64,000 bases of DNA from the NCBI RefSeq assembly GCF_965227725.1, contig NZ_CBDDGH010000006.1, forward strand, positions 310,001 to 374,000. The letters are read 5' to 3'. This document shows, in pieces, positions 1 through 9,374 of the stretch. The position numbers and the translations under genes were made by a program. The stretch comes from Shimia sp965227725 (GTDB taxonomy: Bacteria > Pseudomonadota > Alphaproteobacteria > Rhodobacterales > Rhodobacteraceae). Below the pieces are notes generated by a model. The model was not told the origin of the DNA and made no database searches. It was given only the letters and a program-made list of their open reading frames with translations. Positions within the stretch are counted from its first letter, which is position 1. The number at the start of each line of letters is the position of its first letter.

Positions 1-1
1 C

Positions 2-889
2 GCTAAAATTCGTTCAAACACATCCGTTTTGGTGAGCCATCATCCTCCATTTCGTGGTGATGGATCACTTGAATATGACCCGATTGCCACAACACGATAT
101 GTCGAACAGTCTTTTGGTATTCGGCCCATGTGGGCACCAGTCTCAGGCGTCATCCGAAAACATCTGCGCAGTTTCCTGCCATTTATACGGCTAACAAGCG
201 CCGATTGGGTGAACTCCTTTGATACCGGCAATTGGATGTCAAACCGTCCCGTTTTTGATGGGCCAATAGCAACGGTTGGCCGTCACAGCCGTGAAGATCC
301 GCTAAAATGGCCGGACACTGCAGCTGATGTTGCGGCACATGTTGCTCCACGGGAGGCTGGCTGGCGAACACGCGTTATGGGGTGCCCAGAAGCGCACCTC
401 ATTTCTCTCGGCGCCAATTTAGAAGGTTGGAAGATTGTGCCATTCAACAACGAACCTGTGGACCGTTTCGTCGAAAGTTTAGATGTTTTTTCCTACTTCC
501 ACAGTCACAAGTGGGTCGAAGCCTTCGGACGCACGATCCTTGAAGCAATGTTGATGGAGCGCCCCTGTGTACTGAGCCCAAGCCTACGAGATACGTTTGG
601 GTCGATGGCGCAATACGCCAACCCGACAGACGTTCATGATCTGGTTCGATCTCTTCGTACAAACGTCAAAGCAACCCGGCAGAACTGCGCAGATATCCGT
701 GAGCGTGCGGCACAGCAATATGCAAGCAAGGCCATCCCCGAAAGACTGAGCGCCCTGCAAAACGATACAGGTAGCTGTTCTCGCCTAGGGCCAATTCAAG
801 CCGCTCCGATCACTACCTTGAGAAAGATGATTGGCTTGAAGCGCCGTCAACGAAATGCAGTATCCATAGAACAGGCGGCAAAGCTCTGA
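2..889 (+). CDS. Glycosyltransferase, GT4-like, 5' end outside window
   Basis: The reading frame is open back to base 2, so the true start lies outside the window. The visible part is about 295 residues. It contains the GT4-type acidic motif EAFGRTILEAM, in which the two Glu residues spaced by seven contact the nucleotide sugar in GT-B glycosyltransferases, followed by a short C-terminal helix region and a basic tail. It probably transfers a sugar during assembly of a surface or exported polysaccharide. The stop overlaps the next gene's start by one base (TGATG), so the two are likely translated together. The donor and acceptor cannot be read from the sequence. Confidence 0.75.
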   Translation, partial: AKIRSNTSVLVSHHPPFRGDGSLEYDPIATTRYVEQSFGIRPMWAPVSGVIRKHLRSFLPFIRLTSADWVNSFDTGNWMSNRPVFDGPIATVGRHSREDPLKWPDTAADVAAHVAPREAGWRTRVMGCPEAHLISLGANLEGWKIVPFNNEPVDRFVESLDVFSYFHSHKWVEAFGRTILEAMLMERPCVLSPSLRDTFGSMAQYANPTDVHDLVRSLRTNVKATRQNCADIRERAAQQYASKAIPERLSALQNDTGSCSRLGPIQAAPITTLRKMIGLKRRQRNAVSIEQAAKL

Positions 890-2472
890 TGACGGCCGTT
901 ACCCTGCAAATCGCCCATTCGAAGAACTACGATGTTTGCGTTATTGGAGCGGGCGCTGCTGGCTTGGCACTGGCTTTGTCACTTGGGCAAGCAGGTGTGA
1001 AGGTTATTGTCATCGAACAGGGGGGCTTTGACGAAGGGACAATTGATCCTAGTGAGCGTAGAGATATTCATCTTTCAACCGACACTCACGATCCACGGCA
1101 TCGTACAAACCGCGAAGCGGTGGCAGGAACATTACTTGGCTGGGGCGGGCGCTGCATGCCATTTGACCCAGAAGATTTTGCGCAAGACCGTTCGCGCCAC
1201 AAGCATCCCTGGCCGATAAGTTTCAATGAGTATGCTCGGTGGATCGCTCCAGCCGCGGAATTTCTCAAAGCAGATTCGACATTTGAACACCCCTCAGTCT
1301 CAAATAATCCAGACATTCCAGGGGTCTGCCTCAAAAAAGTGGAGCTCCTGAATGCCCAAGACCAAGCGACCAATCTGCAAGAGCGCCTCAAAAACGGGCT
1401 TGAGCCCATTGATCTTTTACCAAGGACACGCGTTCTCTCCTTTCGTTGGGAAACTTCTAAAAAATACCAAGTGAGTGGACTCACATTATCCCATGAAGGG
1501 CAAATATGTGCCCTACACTGCAAAAAACTCGTTTTGGCCTGCGGCGGACTTGAAACCACACGTATGTTGCTGCTTGAAAAAGCTGCACATCCCAAGATCT
1601 TTGCTTCCACTGAAAATGCCCTTGGGCGCTACTACATGGGGCACCTCACCGGCGGTATGGCTGAAATCACTTTCACTGATCCACAACTCGCCAAGCAATT
1701 CGGCTATCAAAGTGCTCGCGGGCGCAGCCCGTATCGGCGTCGATTTTGCCTGTTAGATGGTGCACCAAGTAACGTGGCTTTCTGGCTTGAAAACCTGCCC
1801 CCTGAAGATCCTAGGCAAAGTTCTGGCGAGATCTCCCTTAAAAGACTGCTCAAAAAGCCCAAAGATTTCGAAGATACAGGCAATCATATTGCCAATGTTA
1901 TCAAAGATCCCATTGGTGCATCAAACATCCTGCGTTCAGCGGCTCAACGGTTTATGCCGCCTTCGATGCGACGCCCTCAACGTCTCGCCTTTGTAGGTCG
2001 CGGGCCATACATTCTCGCTTATCACGCCGAACATTTCCCAGAATCCGGGAGTCAGGTTACACTTTCTGAAGAAAGAGACAAATTCGGGCAGCGCATGTTG
2101 CAGATAGACTTTCGATACGGACAGCGCACAATTGATGCGCTAATGGCTGGCCATAAGCTTTTGGCAAAGCGCCTCAAAGCAGCGAATGTTGCTGAGATCG
2201 CGTTGCCGGACGATGAGACTTTTGCGCAGGCCATCGAGGACAAGGCCCGCGATGGCTATTATCAGGCAGGCCTTACTCGTATGTCTGACACACCGGGATC
2301 CGGGGTCGTTGATCGCAACTGCCGCGTACATGGGATCGACAATCTCTATGTCGCCTCAGCCTCAGTTTTTCCGGTGTCAGGACAGGCCAATCCAACGCTT
2401 TCGGTTGTGGCAATGTCATTGCGGCTCGCAGACCACCTTAAACGGCACCAACGAAGTGAGGTAACGCAATGA
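889..2472 (+). CDS. GMC-like FAD-dependent oxidoreductase of the polysaccharide cluster
   Basis: A 527-residue flavoprotein. Residues about 14-45 form a dinucleotide-binding fold (VIGAGAAGLALAL, ending in the acidic residue of VIEQGG). A GWGGRCMPF loop follows near residue 85. The last 50 residues match the GMC C-terminal signature (CRVHGIDNLYVASASVFP, then a PTLSVVAMSLRLADHL-like helix). Proteins of this kind often sit in polysaccharide clusters and are presumed to oxidise a sugar or polyol carbon; the substrate here is unknown. It overlaps both neighbours (TGATG upstream, ATGA downstream), so it belongs to the same operon as the glycosyltransferase and the O-antigen ligase-like gene. Confidence 0.8.
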   Translation: MTAVTLQIAHSKNYDVCVIGAGAAGLALALSLGQAGVKVIVIEQGGFDEGTIDPSERRDIHLSTDTHDPRHRTNREAVAGTLLGWGGRCMPFDPEDFAQDRSRHKHPWPISFNEYARWIAPAAEFLKADSTFEHPSVSNNPDIPGVCLKKVELLNAQDQATNLQERLKNGLEPIDLLPRTRVLSFRWETSKKYQVSGLTLSHEGQICALHCKKLVLACGGLETTRMLLLEKAAHPKIFASTENALGRYYMGHLTGGMAEITFTDPQLAKQFGYQSARGRSPYRRRFCLLDGAPSNVAFWLENLPPEDPRQSSGEISLKRLLKKPKDFEDTGNHIANVIKDPIGASNILRSAAQRFMPPSMRRPQRLAFVGRGPYILAYHAEHFPESGSQVTLSEERDKFGQRMLQIDFRYGQRTIDALMAGHKLLAKRLKAANVAEIALPDDETFAQAIEDKARDGYYQAGLTRMSDTPGSGVVDRNCRVHGIDNLYVASASVFPVSGQANPTLSVVAMSLRLADHLKRHQRSEVTQ

Positions 2473-3797
2473 CCGCTACTGCGACACCCATGGAGGTCTT
2501 GGAAATTCGCGAACGCCGCCGGGATTTCATTCTTGTCGCCCTGTGGTTTTTTGTAACTTTCAAACAATTTCGCTTTGACGAACTCATACTCTACCCGCTG
2601 GCGCTCTACTTCGCGTGGGCGTTCATAAGAGATTTCCAGAAGATTTTCCCATTGATTGCCCGCAGCTTCGTCCTTTTCCTTTTTCCTGCTTGGTGGCTTT
2701 TGTCAGCAATATGGGGCGTTGAGACGACCTTGATTCTAAGGTCAGGCCTGCAACTGCTCCTGACAATCATGATCTGCTATTTCATTGCAACAAGGTTGAC
2801 GGTCCGTGATTTGATTTTAGCTCTGGCTCTGACCGCGACCTACTACGGCATACTTAGTTTTCTCGCGCCTTACATAGGTACAGGTACTAGTGCCCGTGGT
2901 GTGTTTTCGAGTAAGAATGCCATGGGAACAGCGATGGTGATCCTATGGCTCTGCTCTTTGTGTATAGTTTTTGACCCGGATTCATCGAAGAAACGAAAGC
3001 TCTTCGGGATGTTCGCTCTGGTTTTGTCCGCTTGGCAAATTTATATGGCAAGCTCCGCCACCGCTATGCTCTTGGCATTTGGTATCGCAGTGATCGCCTT
3101 CTTGTTCGCAATCGTACCTCAGACTGGCATTCTAAAACGTCGTTGGTTCTACGCCCTGGGCTTTCTTGCGGTAGCGGCGCTCCTACTAAGCGCCTCGGCC
3201 TTTTTCACGACGCAAAGCATTGATCCCATCAATGCTGTGCTTGGCGCGTTCGGTAAAGACACCACATTAACCGGCCGCACGCTGCTCTGGGAATATGCAA
3301 CACGCCAGATAGAGGACGACCCTCTTCTCGGCGTTGGGGCTGGCGGCTTTTGGACACCTTATGACAAACTGTCTCAGGCTAGCCGCATCTATGAAGAGTT
3401 CCACAAGGCCACCTATGCAACCTTTTCTTTTCACAATTCCTATTTTGAAATTGCTGTACACCAAGGACTGATCGGTCTCTTTTTCTGCATCCTGACGGTT
3501 CTCTGGACAATCGGAAGCATCCTGCTTGCAAGAAGCCAGACCAATCCGATCCCAACTGTATTTTTCCTCTGTGTCTGCTCGGTTTCACTAGCTCGTAGTA
3601 TGACCGAGTCTGACTTCATCGCGCCGTTTGCACTGCTCACCATGCTATTCATAACCGGGGGGTTAATGTCAGCTATGTCTCGGGTGAAAACGCCTGAGAC
3701 TAAATTTAAGAAAAATGCCCGTTTCAGTAGTGTTCGTATTCAGCCACAGCGCCCCCCTTTTCTTACCAACCCTGCCGCTTCTTGGAATGGAGCTTAG
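2469..3797 (+). CDS. O-antigen ligase / polysaccharide polymerase-like membrane protein
   Basis: A 442-residue protein with about ten or more hydrophobic segments. The hallmark is the long loop in the last third: TGRTLLWEYATRQIEDDPLLGVGAGGFW followed by FHNSYFEIAVHQGLIGL. The pattern of Arg, then Gly-x-Gly, then His-Asn-x-x-[LF] is typical of the WaaL/Wzy/ExoQ (Wzy_C) family, which polymerises or ligates lipid-linked glycans on the periplasmic face of the inner membrane. It overlaps the preceding gene by four bases (ATGA). Ligase and polymerase cannot be separated by sequence alone, so no symbol is given. Confidence 0.82.
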   Translation: MTATATPMEVLEIRERRRDFILVALWFFVTFKQFRFDELILYPLALYFAWAFIRDFQKIFPLIARSFVLFLFPAWWLLSAIWGVETTLILRSGLQLLLTIMICYFIATRLTVRDLILALALTATYYGILSFLAPYIGTGTSARGVFSSKNAMGTAMVILWLCSLCIVFDPDSSKKRKLFGMFALVLSAWQIYMASSATAMLLAFGIAVIAFLFAIVPQTGILKRRWFYALGFLAVAALLLSASAFFTTQSIDPINAVLGAFGKDTTLTGRTLLWEYATRQIEDDPLLGVGAGGFWTPYDKLSQASRIYEEFHKATYATFSFHNSYFEIAVHQGLIGLFFCILTVLWTIGSILLARSQTNPIPTVFFLCVCSVSLARSMTESDFIAPFALLTMLFITGGLMSAMSRVKTPETKFKKNARFSSVRIQPQRPPFLTNPAASWNGA

Positions 3798-3846
3798 TTT
3801 CGGCCCCGGTTGGGAACCCTCATAGATAAGTTTTTGAAAGCGGCGA

Positions 3847-4587
3847 ATGACGCAAAATTTCAGTAACAACAGATTGCAGCAAGGCAAACAAAGTGCACTC
3901 AAAAGCTACCAGCAGCGGATCGTTGGAAGTGAACGTTTCTTTGATCTGCTAAAGTATGAAGCTTGCACACTATTTCTTATGAATTTGCCCGGCGCGCTTG
4001 GGCTACTGCTACGACAAAATATCTACCGCGCCCTGATTGGCAAACTTGGCAAAGGCGCAGCGATTTCCCGTGGCGTTACTTTGAGGTGTCCACAACGTCT
4101 CACTCTGGAAGCGGGCGCACTTGTTGACGAAAACACGGTCTTTGACATCAAGAGCACAGAAGCATCCGTTTCAGTTGGTGAACAGACACAAATTATGGCG
4201 GGGGTCCGGTTTGAGACTGGATACGAAGGCCACATTTCTGTTGGGAGCAACAGCTTTGTTGGTGCCTATACTATATTGAATGGCCACGGCGGCTTAACCA
4301 TTGGCGACAACGCCCTGATCGCAGGTCATTGCCACATCATAGCCGGAAATCATGGATTTGCAGACTTAAACACCCCTATGATCTCTCAGGGCGTAAACTG
4401 TCTTGGTATTCAAATCGAAGATGATGTTTGGCTAGGTTCAGGCGTACGTGTACTCGATGGCGTGCGGATTGGGCATGGCAGTATCATCTCCGCTGGGGCA
4501 GTGGTGACCCACGATGTAGAACCCTACAGCATTATGGGGGGAGTTCCGGCGAAACTCATTCGAAAGCGTACCCAAGAAAATGTCTGA
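3847..4587 (+). CDS. Hexapeptide-repeat acyltransferase (WcaF/LbH type)
   Basis: A 246-residue protein. After an N-terminal helical part of about 65 residues it consists of left-handed beta-helix repeats. The segment GHCHIIAGNHGFADL carries the catalytic-type His, and the C-terminal coil shows the common GSIISAGAVVTHDV and IMGGVPAKLIRKR motifs. Such enzymes transfer acetyl or other acyl groups from CoA to sugar hydroxyls. The context (ligase before, LPG-synthase-TM protein after) suggests decoration of the polysaccharide. The next gene starts eight bases before its stop, so translation is probably coupled. Confidence 0.85.
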   Translation: MTQNFSNNRLQQGKQSALKSYQQRIVGSERFFDLLKYEACTLFLMNLPGALGLLLRQNIYRALIGKLGKGAAISRGVTLRCPQRLTLEAGALVDENTVFDIKSTEASVSVGEQTQIMAGVRFETGYEGHISVGSNSFVGAYTILNGHGGLTIGDNALIAGHCHIIAGNHGFADLNTPMISQGVNCLGIQIEDDVWLGSGVRVLDGVRIGHGSIISAGAVVTHDVEPYSIMGGVPAKLIRKRTQENV

Positions 4588-5608
4588 AACGCCATCTGGA
4601 AAGGGTCGTCTTCGGGCGGTGATCTCATTCTTGATCAAGGCGGTCATTAGCATCGGCTTGCTGACCTATTTGCTGTACAAGCAAATAGACAACATGGATG
4701 AAATTTGGATGGCCATAGGCCACGCTGATCCGGTGATCCTTCTACTGGCATTTTCCCTCAATGTTTTTGGTTACCTGCTGTGCTCTTGGCGTTGGCGGAT
4801 TCTCTTGGCTGCTCAGAAGTTTGACGTACCTTTAATGGAGCTGATCCGCGCCTACACAATCGGAATATTCTTCAACGCATTTTTGCCAGGCCTGATGAGT
4901 GGCGACTTTATGAGGGCTTACGACATTTCTGACCGCGTAGGATCCTATACGCGCTCTTTCCTAATTCTCTTTGTGGAACGGCTTACAGGTATGTTTGGGC
5001 TGCTCGTCTTAGCTGCGCTCGCACTGCCTTTCGTGGGGCGCGATATTCTTGCTCAAACCGGCGTTCATTGGGTGCTCTTGGCGGTTTTTGTACTTCTTTT
5101 GATTGCCAGTATTGGCCTTGCATTGATGCGTAAAGAACGGCGTCAAACGTCTACCTTTAGTCTGCCCGGTGCTCAAAAGCTCCAGAGTATTGCTGGCAAG
5201 ATTGGTGAAACATCTCGAGCTTTTGGGTCCGAAATGGGAGCGATCTACAAATGTATGGGAATTTCATTTGTATTTCAGGCCAACGTAGTGCTGCACTATT
5301 ATTTGATTGGAGTAGCACTTGGCATTGAGGTTCCTGTTTGGATCTATTTTGGGATCATTCCGATCTCGCTTTTTGTCATGATGATCCCTGCTTCAGTCAA
5401 CGGTATTGGCATCCGCGAGCAGATTTTTGTTTACCTCTTTGGAGCTTTTGGAATTGGTGCTGCTCAGGCCATATCACTGGCTTGGATTGGGTTTGGAATG
5501 GTCTTACTTCAGGCTGTGGCAGGTGGTGTCATCTTCGCGATGCGGAAGAGACAACGCGGCACATCTGAGGACCCTTTGGTTTGGTCAAACGCGAGCAGCC
5601 AAGAATAA
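4580..5608 (+). CDS. Lysylphosphatidylglycerol synthase TM-region family protein
   Basis: A 342-residue integral membrane protein with about eight hydrophobic segments. It shows the family pattern of the LPG_synthase_TM (UPF0104) group: SWRWRILLAAQ, then a short amphipathic segment and FFNAFLPGLMSGDFMRAY, then FVERLTGMFGLL, and near the end PASVNGIGIREQIF. The soluble lysyl-transferase domain of MprF is absent, so it is the stand-alone membrane form that is common in glycan clusters. A role in moving or modifying a lipid-linked glycan is likely but not proven. It is the last gene of the left plus-strand operon. Confidence 0.8.
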   Translation: MSETPSGKGRLRAVISFLIKAVISIGLLTYLLYKQIDNMDEIWMAIGHADPVILLLAFSLNVFGYLLCSWRWRILLAAQKFDVPLMELIRAYTIGIFFNAFLPGLMSGDFMRAYDISDRVGSYTRSFLILFVERLTGMFGLLVLAALALPFVGRDILAQTGVHWVLLAVFVLLLIASIGLALMRKERRQTSTFSLPGAQKLQSIAGKIGETSRAFGSEMGAIYKCMGISFVFQANVVLHYYLIGVALGIEVPVWIYFGIIPISLFVMMIPASVNGIGIREQIFVYLFGAFGIGAAQAISLAWIGFGMVLLQAVAGGVIFAMRKRQRGTSEDPLVWSNASSQE

Positions 5609-5634
5609 GCGGGACACCGAAGATCGTCTTCCCT

Positions 5635-6816
5635 TTAAGAGCAAGAAAGCTCAAGCACCTTCATCGGTTCCATTTTTTCGGGTGCTGAAGTGGGATAATA
5701 TTCTGCTCCAAAGATCTCCGGATGCTGAATCGCGAGAGAAACTTCAGTGATGTGCAGAGAAAACTCGCCGCCCAAACGCGGGGGTGTACCACTCTTCAGC
5801 GCCATCGCCATCTCCGCAACACCAAGCGCAAAGTCCATCGGGTATCCCCGCTTAGCCGTGGAAATTTCGCGCGAGGCTTCCGGCTGTAGACGCTTGCCAA
5901 AATCCAAGCCCAAGAGCTTCTTTGCTCCGCGTTGCAGACGGGTTGTTGGTAAAGGAATGGATCGTACAGGTGAGGAGAAATCCCAAGTTTCGTCGACGCT
6001 CAAAACGCCGTCATCGCACATGATACGGAACTGGTGGTCATGTGGCGCGACAATACTGTTGGTTAGCCGCGCGACCAACCCCTCATCAAATTCCAGACAG
6101 GCCGCAGTGAAATCAGGCGTGGTGTAGTTGGTTGGTGTTTCCGGTCCTTTGTCTGCCACTAAGCAACTTGCAAAAGACACCATCCGCCGAACAGGACCGA
6201 ACATGCCAACAAGCCAAGTCAGCGCATATCCGGCATGCTCCAATGTGCAGCCCGTCTCAAATTCATTCTCCGCCGGCCAATATGCGCCAGAAGCCGTTTT
6301 CCAATTTTCATAACCGATACGATGAACCATGCCATCGTCCATCTCAGCATAAACGAGACGCGGCACCCCCTGCTCGCGGTTGCGCACCGCCTGATAGAGA
6401 GTCTGTCCTGCTGGCCCCAAAAAACTCGAGGGTGCGGAAACAACGTACAACCCTTTCTCTTGTGCCAAATCTACCAAATGCTTGGCTTCAGGCAAATCCA
6501 ATGCCAGCGGCTTTTCAGAGTAGACATGCCGCCCGGCAGAGAGACATTTTTGGGAGATCGCGTAATGCTGCGCTGGCGGAGTAAGATTGACAACAATCTG
6601 GACGTTCGGGTCGGTAAGGATCGCATCTAAACTGTCGTACTGCGGTACGCCATAGTGGCTGGCAAATTGCCTCTGCCGAGCCAGGGAAATATCGTGTACG
6701 CCCTTGAGATCTAACAGCCCGGTCCAATTGCTAAGGGTGGCCTGATACAGATCAGCAACATAGCCACAACCTACAAAGGCAATTCCGATTTTTTCAGCGA
6801 AGTCACTCTTCATCAT
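5635..6816 (-). CDS. Gfo/Idh/MocA family NAD(P)-dependent oxidoreductase
   Basis: A 393-residue protein, convergent to the left operon. It begins with a Rossmann fold (IAFVGCGYVADLY, residues about 12-24) and carries the family's EKP motif (YSEKPLALDLPEA) near residue 98, where the Lys acts in catalysis. The C-terminal alpha/beta domain contains the expected substrate-site segment GCTLEHAGYALTWLVG. Family members oxidise or reduce hydroxyl groups of sugars and inositols; in a polysaccharide cluster this one may modify a nucleotide sugar. ATG start; the downstream intergenic space on this side is only 26 bp. Confidence 0.85.
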   Translation of the reverse strand: MMKSDFAEKIGIAFVGCGYVADLYQATLSNWTGLLDLKGVHDISLARQRQFASHYGVPQYDSLDAILTDPNVQIVVNLTPPAQHYAISQKCLSAGRHVYSEKPLALDLPEAKHLVDLAQEKGLYVVSAPSSFLGPAGQTLYQAVRNREQGVPRLVYAEMDDGMVHRIGYENWKTASGAYWPAENEFETGCTLEHAGYALTWLVGMFGPVRRMVSFASCLVADKGPETPTNYTTPDFTAACLEFDEGLVARLTNSIVAPHDHQFRIMCDDGVLSVDETWDFSSPVRSIPLPTTRLQRGAKKLLGLDFGKRLQPEASREISTAKRGYPMDFALGVAEMAMALKSGTPPRLGGEFSLHITEVSLAIQHPEIFGAEYYPTSAPEKMEPMKVLELSCS

Positions 6817-7229
6817 AAAGTCTCAGAACCGACAGACCCATAACTGAGTGACCGTCGGCGCAATTAAAAAATGAACAAAAATTATAGTTATTTAATCAGC
6901 TTAACACCTCATTCCTTATCACTATTTTGCCTAACGGCACAATCGCAACGACAACGAATTACGTCTCGCCCCAATAAGCCGCCGCTATATTGCGCGAATG
7001 CATCAGTCATCTAAATGGTTAGCACTCTAACCTTGCTTTGTAAGGCTTGGAATTCCTGCAACGGGGCGGAATTATTTACATGTTCAGACAAAATTGGTTT
7101 GACTAAATGCTCCGGGAGTTTGGAGACTGTTTCTCACTGCAGGAGCCATGGCGGCAGAAAATGCGGTTCTTTAGACAAGACGCCACGAGATTTCGGCGTA
7201 AATAGCATTATTAAATTTGAGATGTCTTG
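6817..7229. other. Intergenic region, AT-rich, divergent promoter space
   Basis: A 413 bp gap between the divergent Gfo/Idh gene and the glycosyltransferase, noticeably AT-rich (for example 6865-6900). No conserved ORF was recognised; a 71-codon frame at 7015-7230 has no family features. A perfect hairpin, GGTTAG-CACT-CTAACC, lies at 7017-7032 and could be an operator or a structured leader. Promoters for both flanking genes should lie here, but no clear -35/-10 pair can be assigned by eye. Confidence 0.5.
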
Positions 7230-8396
7230 ATGCGAATATTAGTTTTAGCGCCGCAGCCATTTTTCTCTCTGCGCGGCACTCCGATTGCTTTGCTCATGTT
7301 GCTCGAAAGCCTTGCGGCAAAGGGACATGAGATCGACATGCTCACCTTTGCTGAGGGTGATCCTGTGGAAATAAAGGGGGTCAATATTTTTCGGGTAGCC
7401 GACCTGGCTCCATTGCGCGGCATTCGCCCTGGCTTTTCCGGAAAAAAAGCTTTCGCTGACCTGTTGATGACAGCTATGGCCATCGCAATATTATCGCGCA
7501 ACCGCTATGATGTTATCCACGCAGTGGAGGAAATGGCCTACGTCGCGCGATGGCTCAAACCGATCTTTCGCGTGCCTTATGTATTTGATCTAGACTCCTC
7601 AATTCCCATGCAAATCGAGGAGAAATATAACCTCCCTGGGCCCATTAAACGTATGCTCGAAGCCACGGAACGTGGTGCACTTAGGCGCGCGACTGCTGCA
7701 ATAACATGTTGCCCGGCGCTGGAACGCATTGCCCGCGCGAATGCGCCAGAGTTGCCTGTCAAAACTATCACAGATGTCAGCTTGCTCGACGGAGCCTTGA
7801 TAAAGCAGGACGATGTCGACACATCTGATGCTAGGTTTGATGCTCCCGTGGCGATGTATGTGGGAAATCTTGAACACTACCAGGGGCTGGATCTGCTGAT
7901 GGAAGGACTTGCCCGCGCCCTCCCCCAAAGGCGGATGCATCTGGTCGTGATTGGCGGGGCCAGCGAAGACATTACGCGATATAAAGCCAAAGCCGCTGAT
8001 CTCGGTATCGGCGACGTCAGCCATTTTTTGGGGCCGCGTCCGATTTCTGCACTTCGAGCATATCTGAGGGCCGCTGACATCGTCGTGTCTCCACGCCTAA
8101 TAGGTGTCAACACGCCGATGAAGGTCTATTCATACCTAGACAGCGGCCGCCCATTGCTCGCCACTGCCCTCTCAACCCACACCCAGGTGATTGGCGAAGA
8201 TATCGCTCATTTGGTTGCACCGACGCCTGAAGCGATGGCCCAAGGATTGCTGCACTTGACTGCAAATCCGGAAGCCGCTAAGGCGCTCGCCGCACGTGCC
8301 AAAGAACGCGTGAAAGCAGAGTTTAGCCACGCGGCGTTTCAGGCACGATTGTCCGAATTCTATGAGACAATCGTGGCTTCTAGGGTGCTAACCTGA
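7230..8396 (+). CDS. Glycosyltransferase family 4 protein
   Basis: A 388-residue GT-B glycosyltransferase. I chose the ATG at 7230 over the TTG three bases earlier because it gives the usual N-terminus MRILVLAPQPFFSLRGTP with the glycine-rich acceptor-side loop. The second domain begins with YVGNLEHYQGLDLLMEGL near residue 210. Near residue 290 it has SPRLIGVNTPMKVYSYLDSG, the nucleotide-sugar site in which the usual E-x7-E is replaced by a PMK-Y pattern seen in some GT4 members. It probably adds a sugar to the cluster's polysaccharide. It stands alone on its operon between the AT-rich gap and the IS remnant. Confidence 0.85.
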   Translation: MRILVLAPQPFFSLRGTPIALLMLLESLAAKGHEIDMLTFAEGDPVEIKGVNIFRVADLAPLRGIRPGFSGKKAFADLLMTAMAIAILSRNRYDVIHAVEEMAYVARWLKPIFRVPYVFDLDSSIPMQIEEKYNLPGPIKRMLEATERGALRRATAAITCCPALERIARANAPELPVKTITDVSLLDGALIKQDDVDTSDARFDAPVAMYVGNLEHYQGLDLLMEGLARALPQRRMHLVVIGGASEDITRYKAKAADLGIGDVSHFLGPRPISALRAYLRAADIVVSPRLIGVNTPMKVYSYLDSGRPLLATALSTHTQVIGEDIAHLVAPTPEAMAQGLLHLTANPEAAKALAARAKERVKAEFSHAAFQARLSEFYETIVASRVLT

Positions 8397-8439
8397 GAAT
8401 GCATCAAGTTGGCTGAAGTGACCCGAGCCTAGTGAGCAA

Positions 8440-9345
8440 ATCCCGCTTTAAAACTGGTTTTCCGGGAATCGCGTCTATATCTGTCTCGACCGTCCATCGA
8501 GATGTGCACCTCAGCGTTGGTCAATGTTGTGATACACACCGATCCGGTGAATTGCGATGCTTGATCTGAATTCATGATCTCGGTGGGCCGTGTCTAGTGA
8601 TGAGTTCTTTCAATGCATTTGTGCAAAATTCTGCGTGCATCCTGTTCGAGAGCCATCATCTCAAGACCTTACGCTTGGCCTAATCCATGATCGCGACCAT
8701 ATTCAGGAAGCCGTTCCGTACTGGAGCAACGGTGAAGTCAGCGCACCAGACTTGGTTCAGACGGTCTATCACCATCTTCCTCAGCAGGTACGGGTAAACG
8801 GGATGCTGGGGATGTAGCTGGCGGGTTCGGAGGCCCTTGTAGATCGTTTCCAGCGTCATCTTCGCATCAGCCGCCTGCCGCGGTAAGGCCCGACAATCGT
8901 GCCTTCACAGCGCAGAAAGGCCACGATCTAGCCTCCGCCCCTCTCGGCAGATCTAGCTATCCCAAATCGCCTGGCTGCAATGGAAAAATGGATACTTGGT
9001 GAACATACGATCGATCTCTTTCCTCATCGCCAACGTGTCAGCATCAATCCCGACTGAGGTATGGTAGAGCGCCGACCGCGACAGCTGCACCAGTTTGCAT
9101 TGCTGACTGATACTCAGCTCGGGGTGATCTCGCTGGATCATCGAGCGCTTCCAGGTGTTAGCCTGTTTTGTATATAACTGATGTTTCGCTGCGATCTCCT
9201 GCACGGTCCTGTTGCCACGCAGCGCCTCCAACGCCACCTTGGCCTTAAACTGACCTATAAAATTCCGGCGCTTCGCCGTGTTCGTATCCCTCCAAAGGTC
9301 TTGGATACACCTTAACCAACCGTCCAGCTTTCTGACATCAAGTCA
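8440..9345 (-). mobile_element. Decayed IS3-family insertion sequence
   Basis: Reading the minus strand from about 9290 gives KRRNFIGQFKAKVALEALRG and TVQEIAAKHQL, typical of IS3-group OrfA helix-turn-helix proteins. It then passes directly into OrfB-like sequence (HPELSISQQCKLVQLSRSALYH). After a stop and frame changes the OrfB core reappears (VYPYLLRKMVIDRLNQVWCADFT near 8700-8800, and later SDQASQFTG and HISMDGRDRY near 8480-8560). The end of OrfA and parts of OrfB are missing and several stops interrupt the frame. No terminal inverted repeats or target duplication were found, so the outer limits are approximate. Confidence 0.75.
8470..9290 (-). pseudogene. IS3-family transposase remnant (fused, deleted orfA/orfB)
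   Basis: This is the coding content of the element described at 8440-9345. The longest surviving frame, 8953-9237, joins the first about 35 residues of an OrfA protein to the N-terminus of OrfB. This points to an internal deletion that removed the OrfA leucine-zipper end and the programmed frameshift region. The DDE core is broken: the WCADFT stretch (first Asp) and the SDQASQFTG stretch (second Asp) are visible in separate pieces, but the downstream catalytic Glu helix is gone. It cannot make an active transposase. Confidence 0.75.
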
Positions 9346-9374
9346 AACATCCGCCTCACTGTTTCTCGGACAAT

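Noticed and set aside
7015..7230. 71-codon frame in the AT-rich intergenic region
   Set aside because: No ribosome binding site of note, no motif, and it runs into the next gene's start; treated as non-coding.
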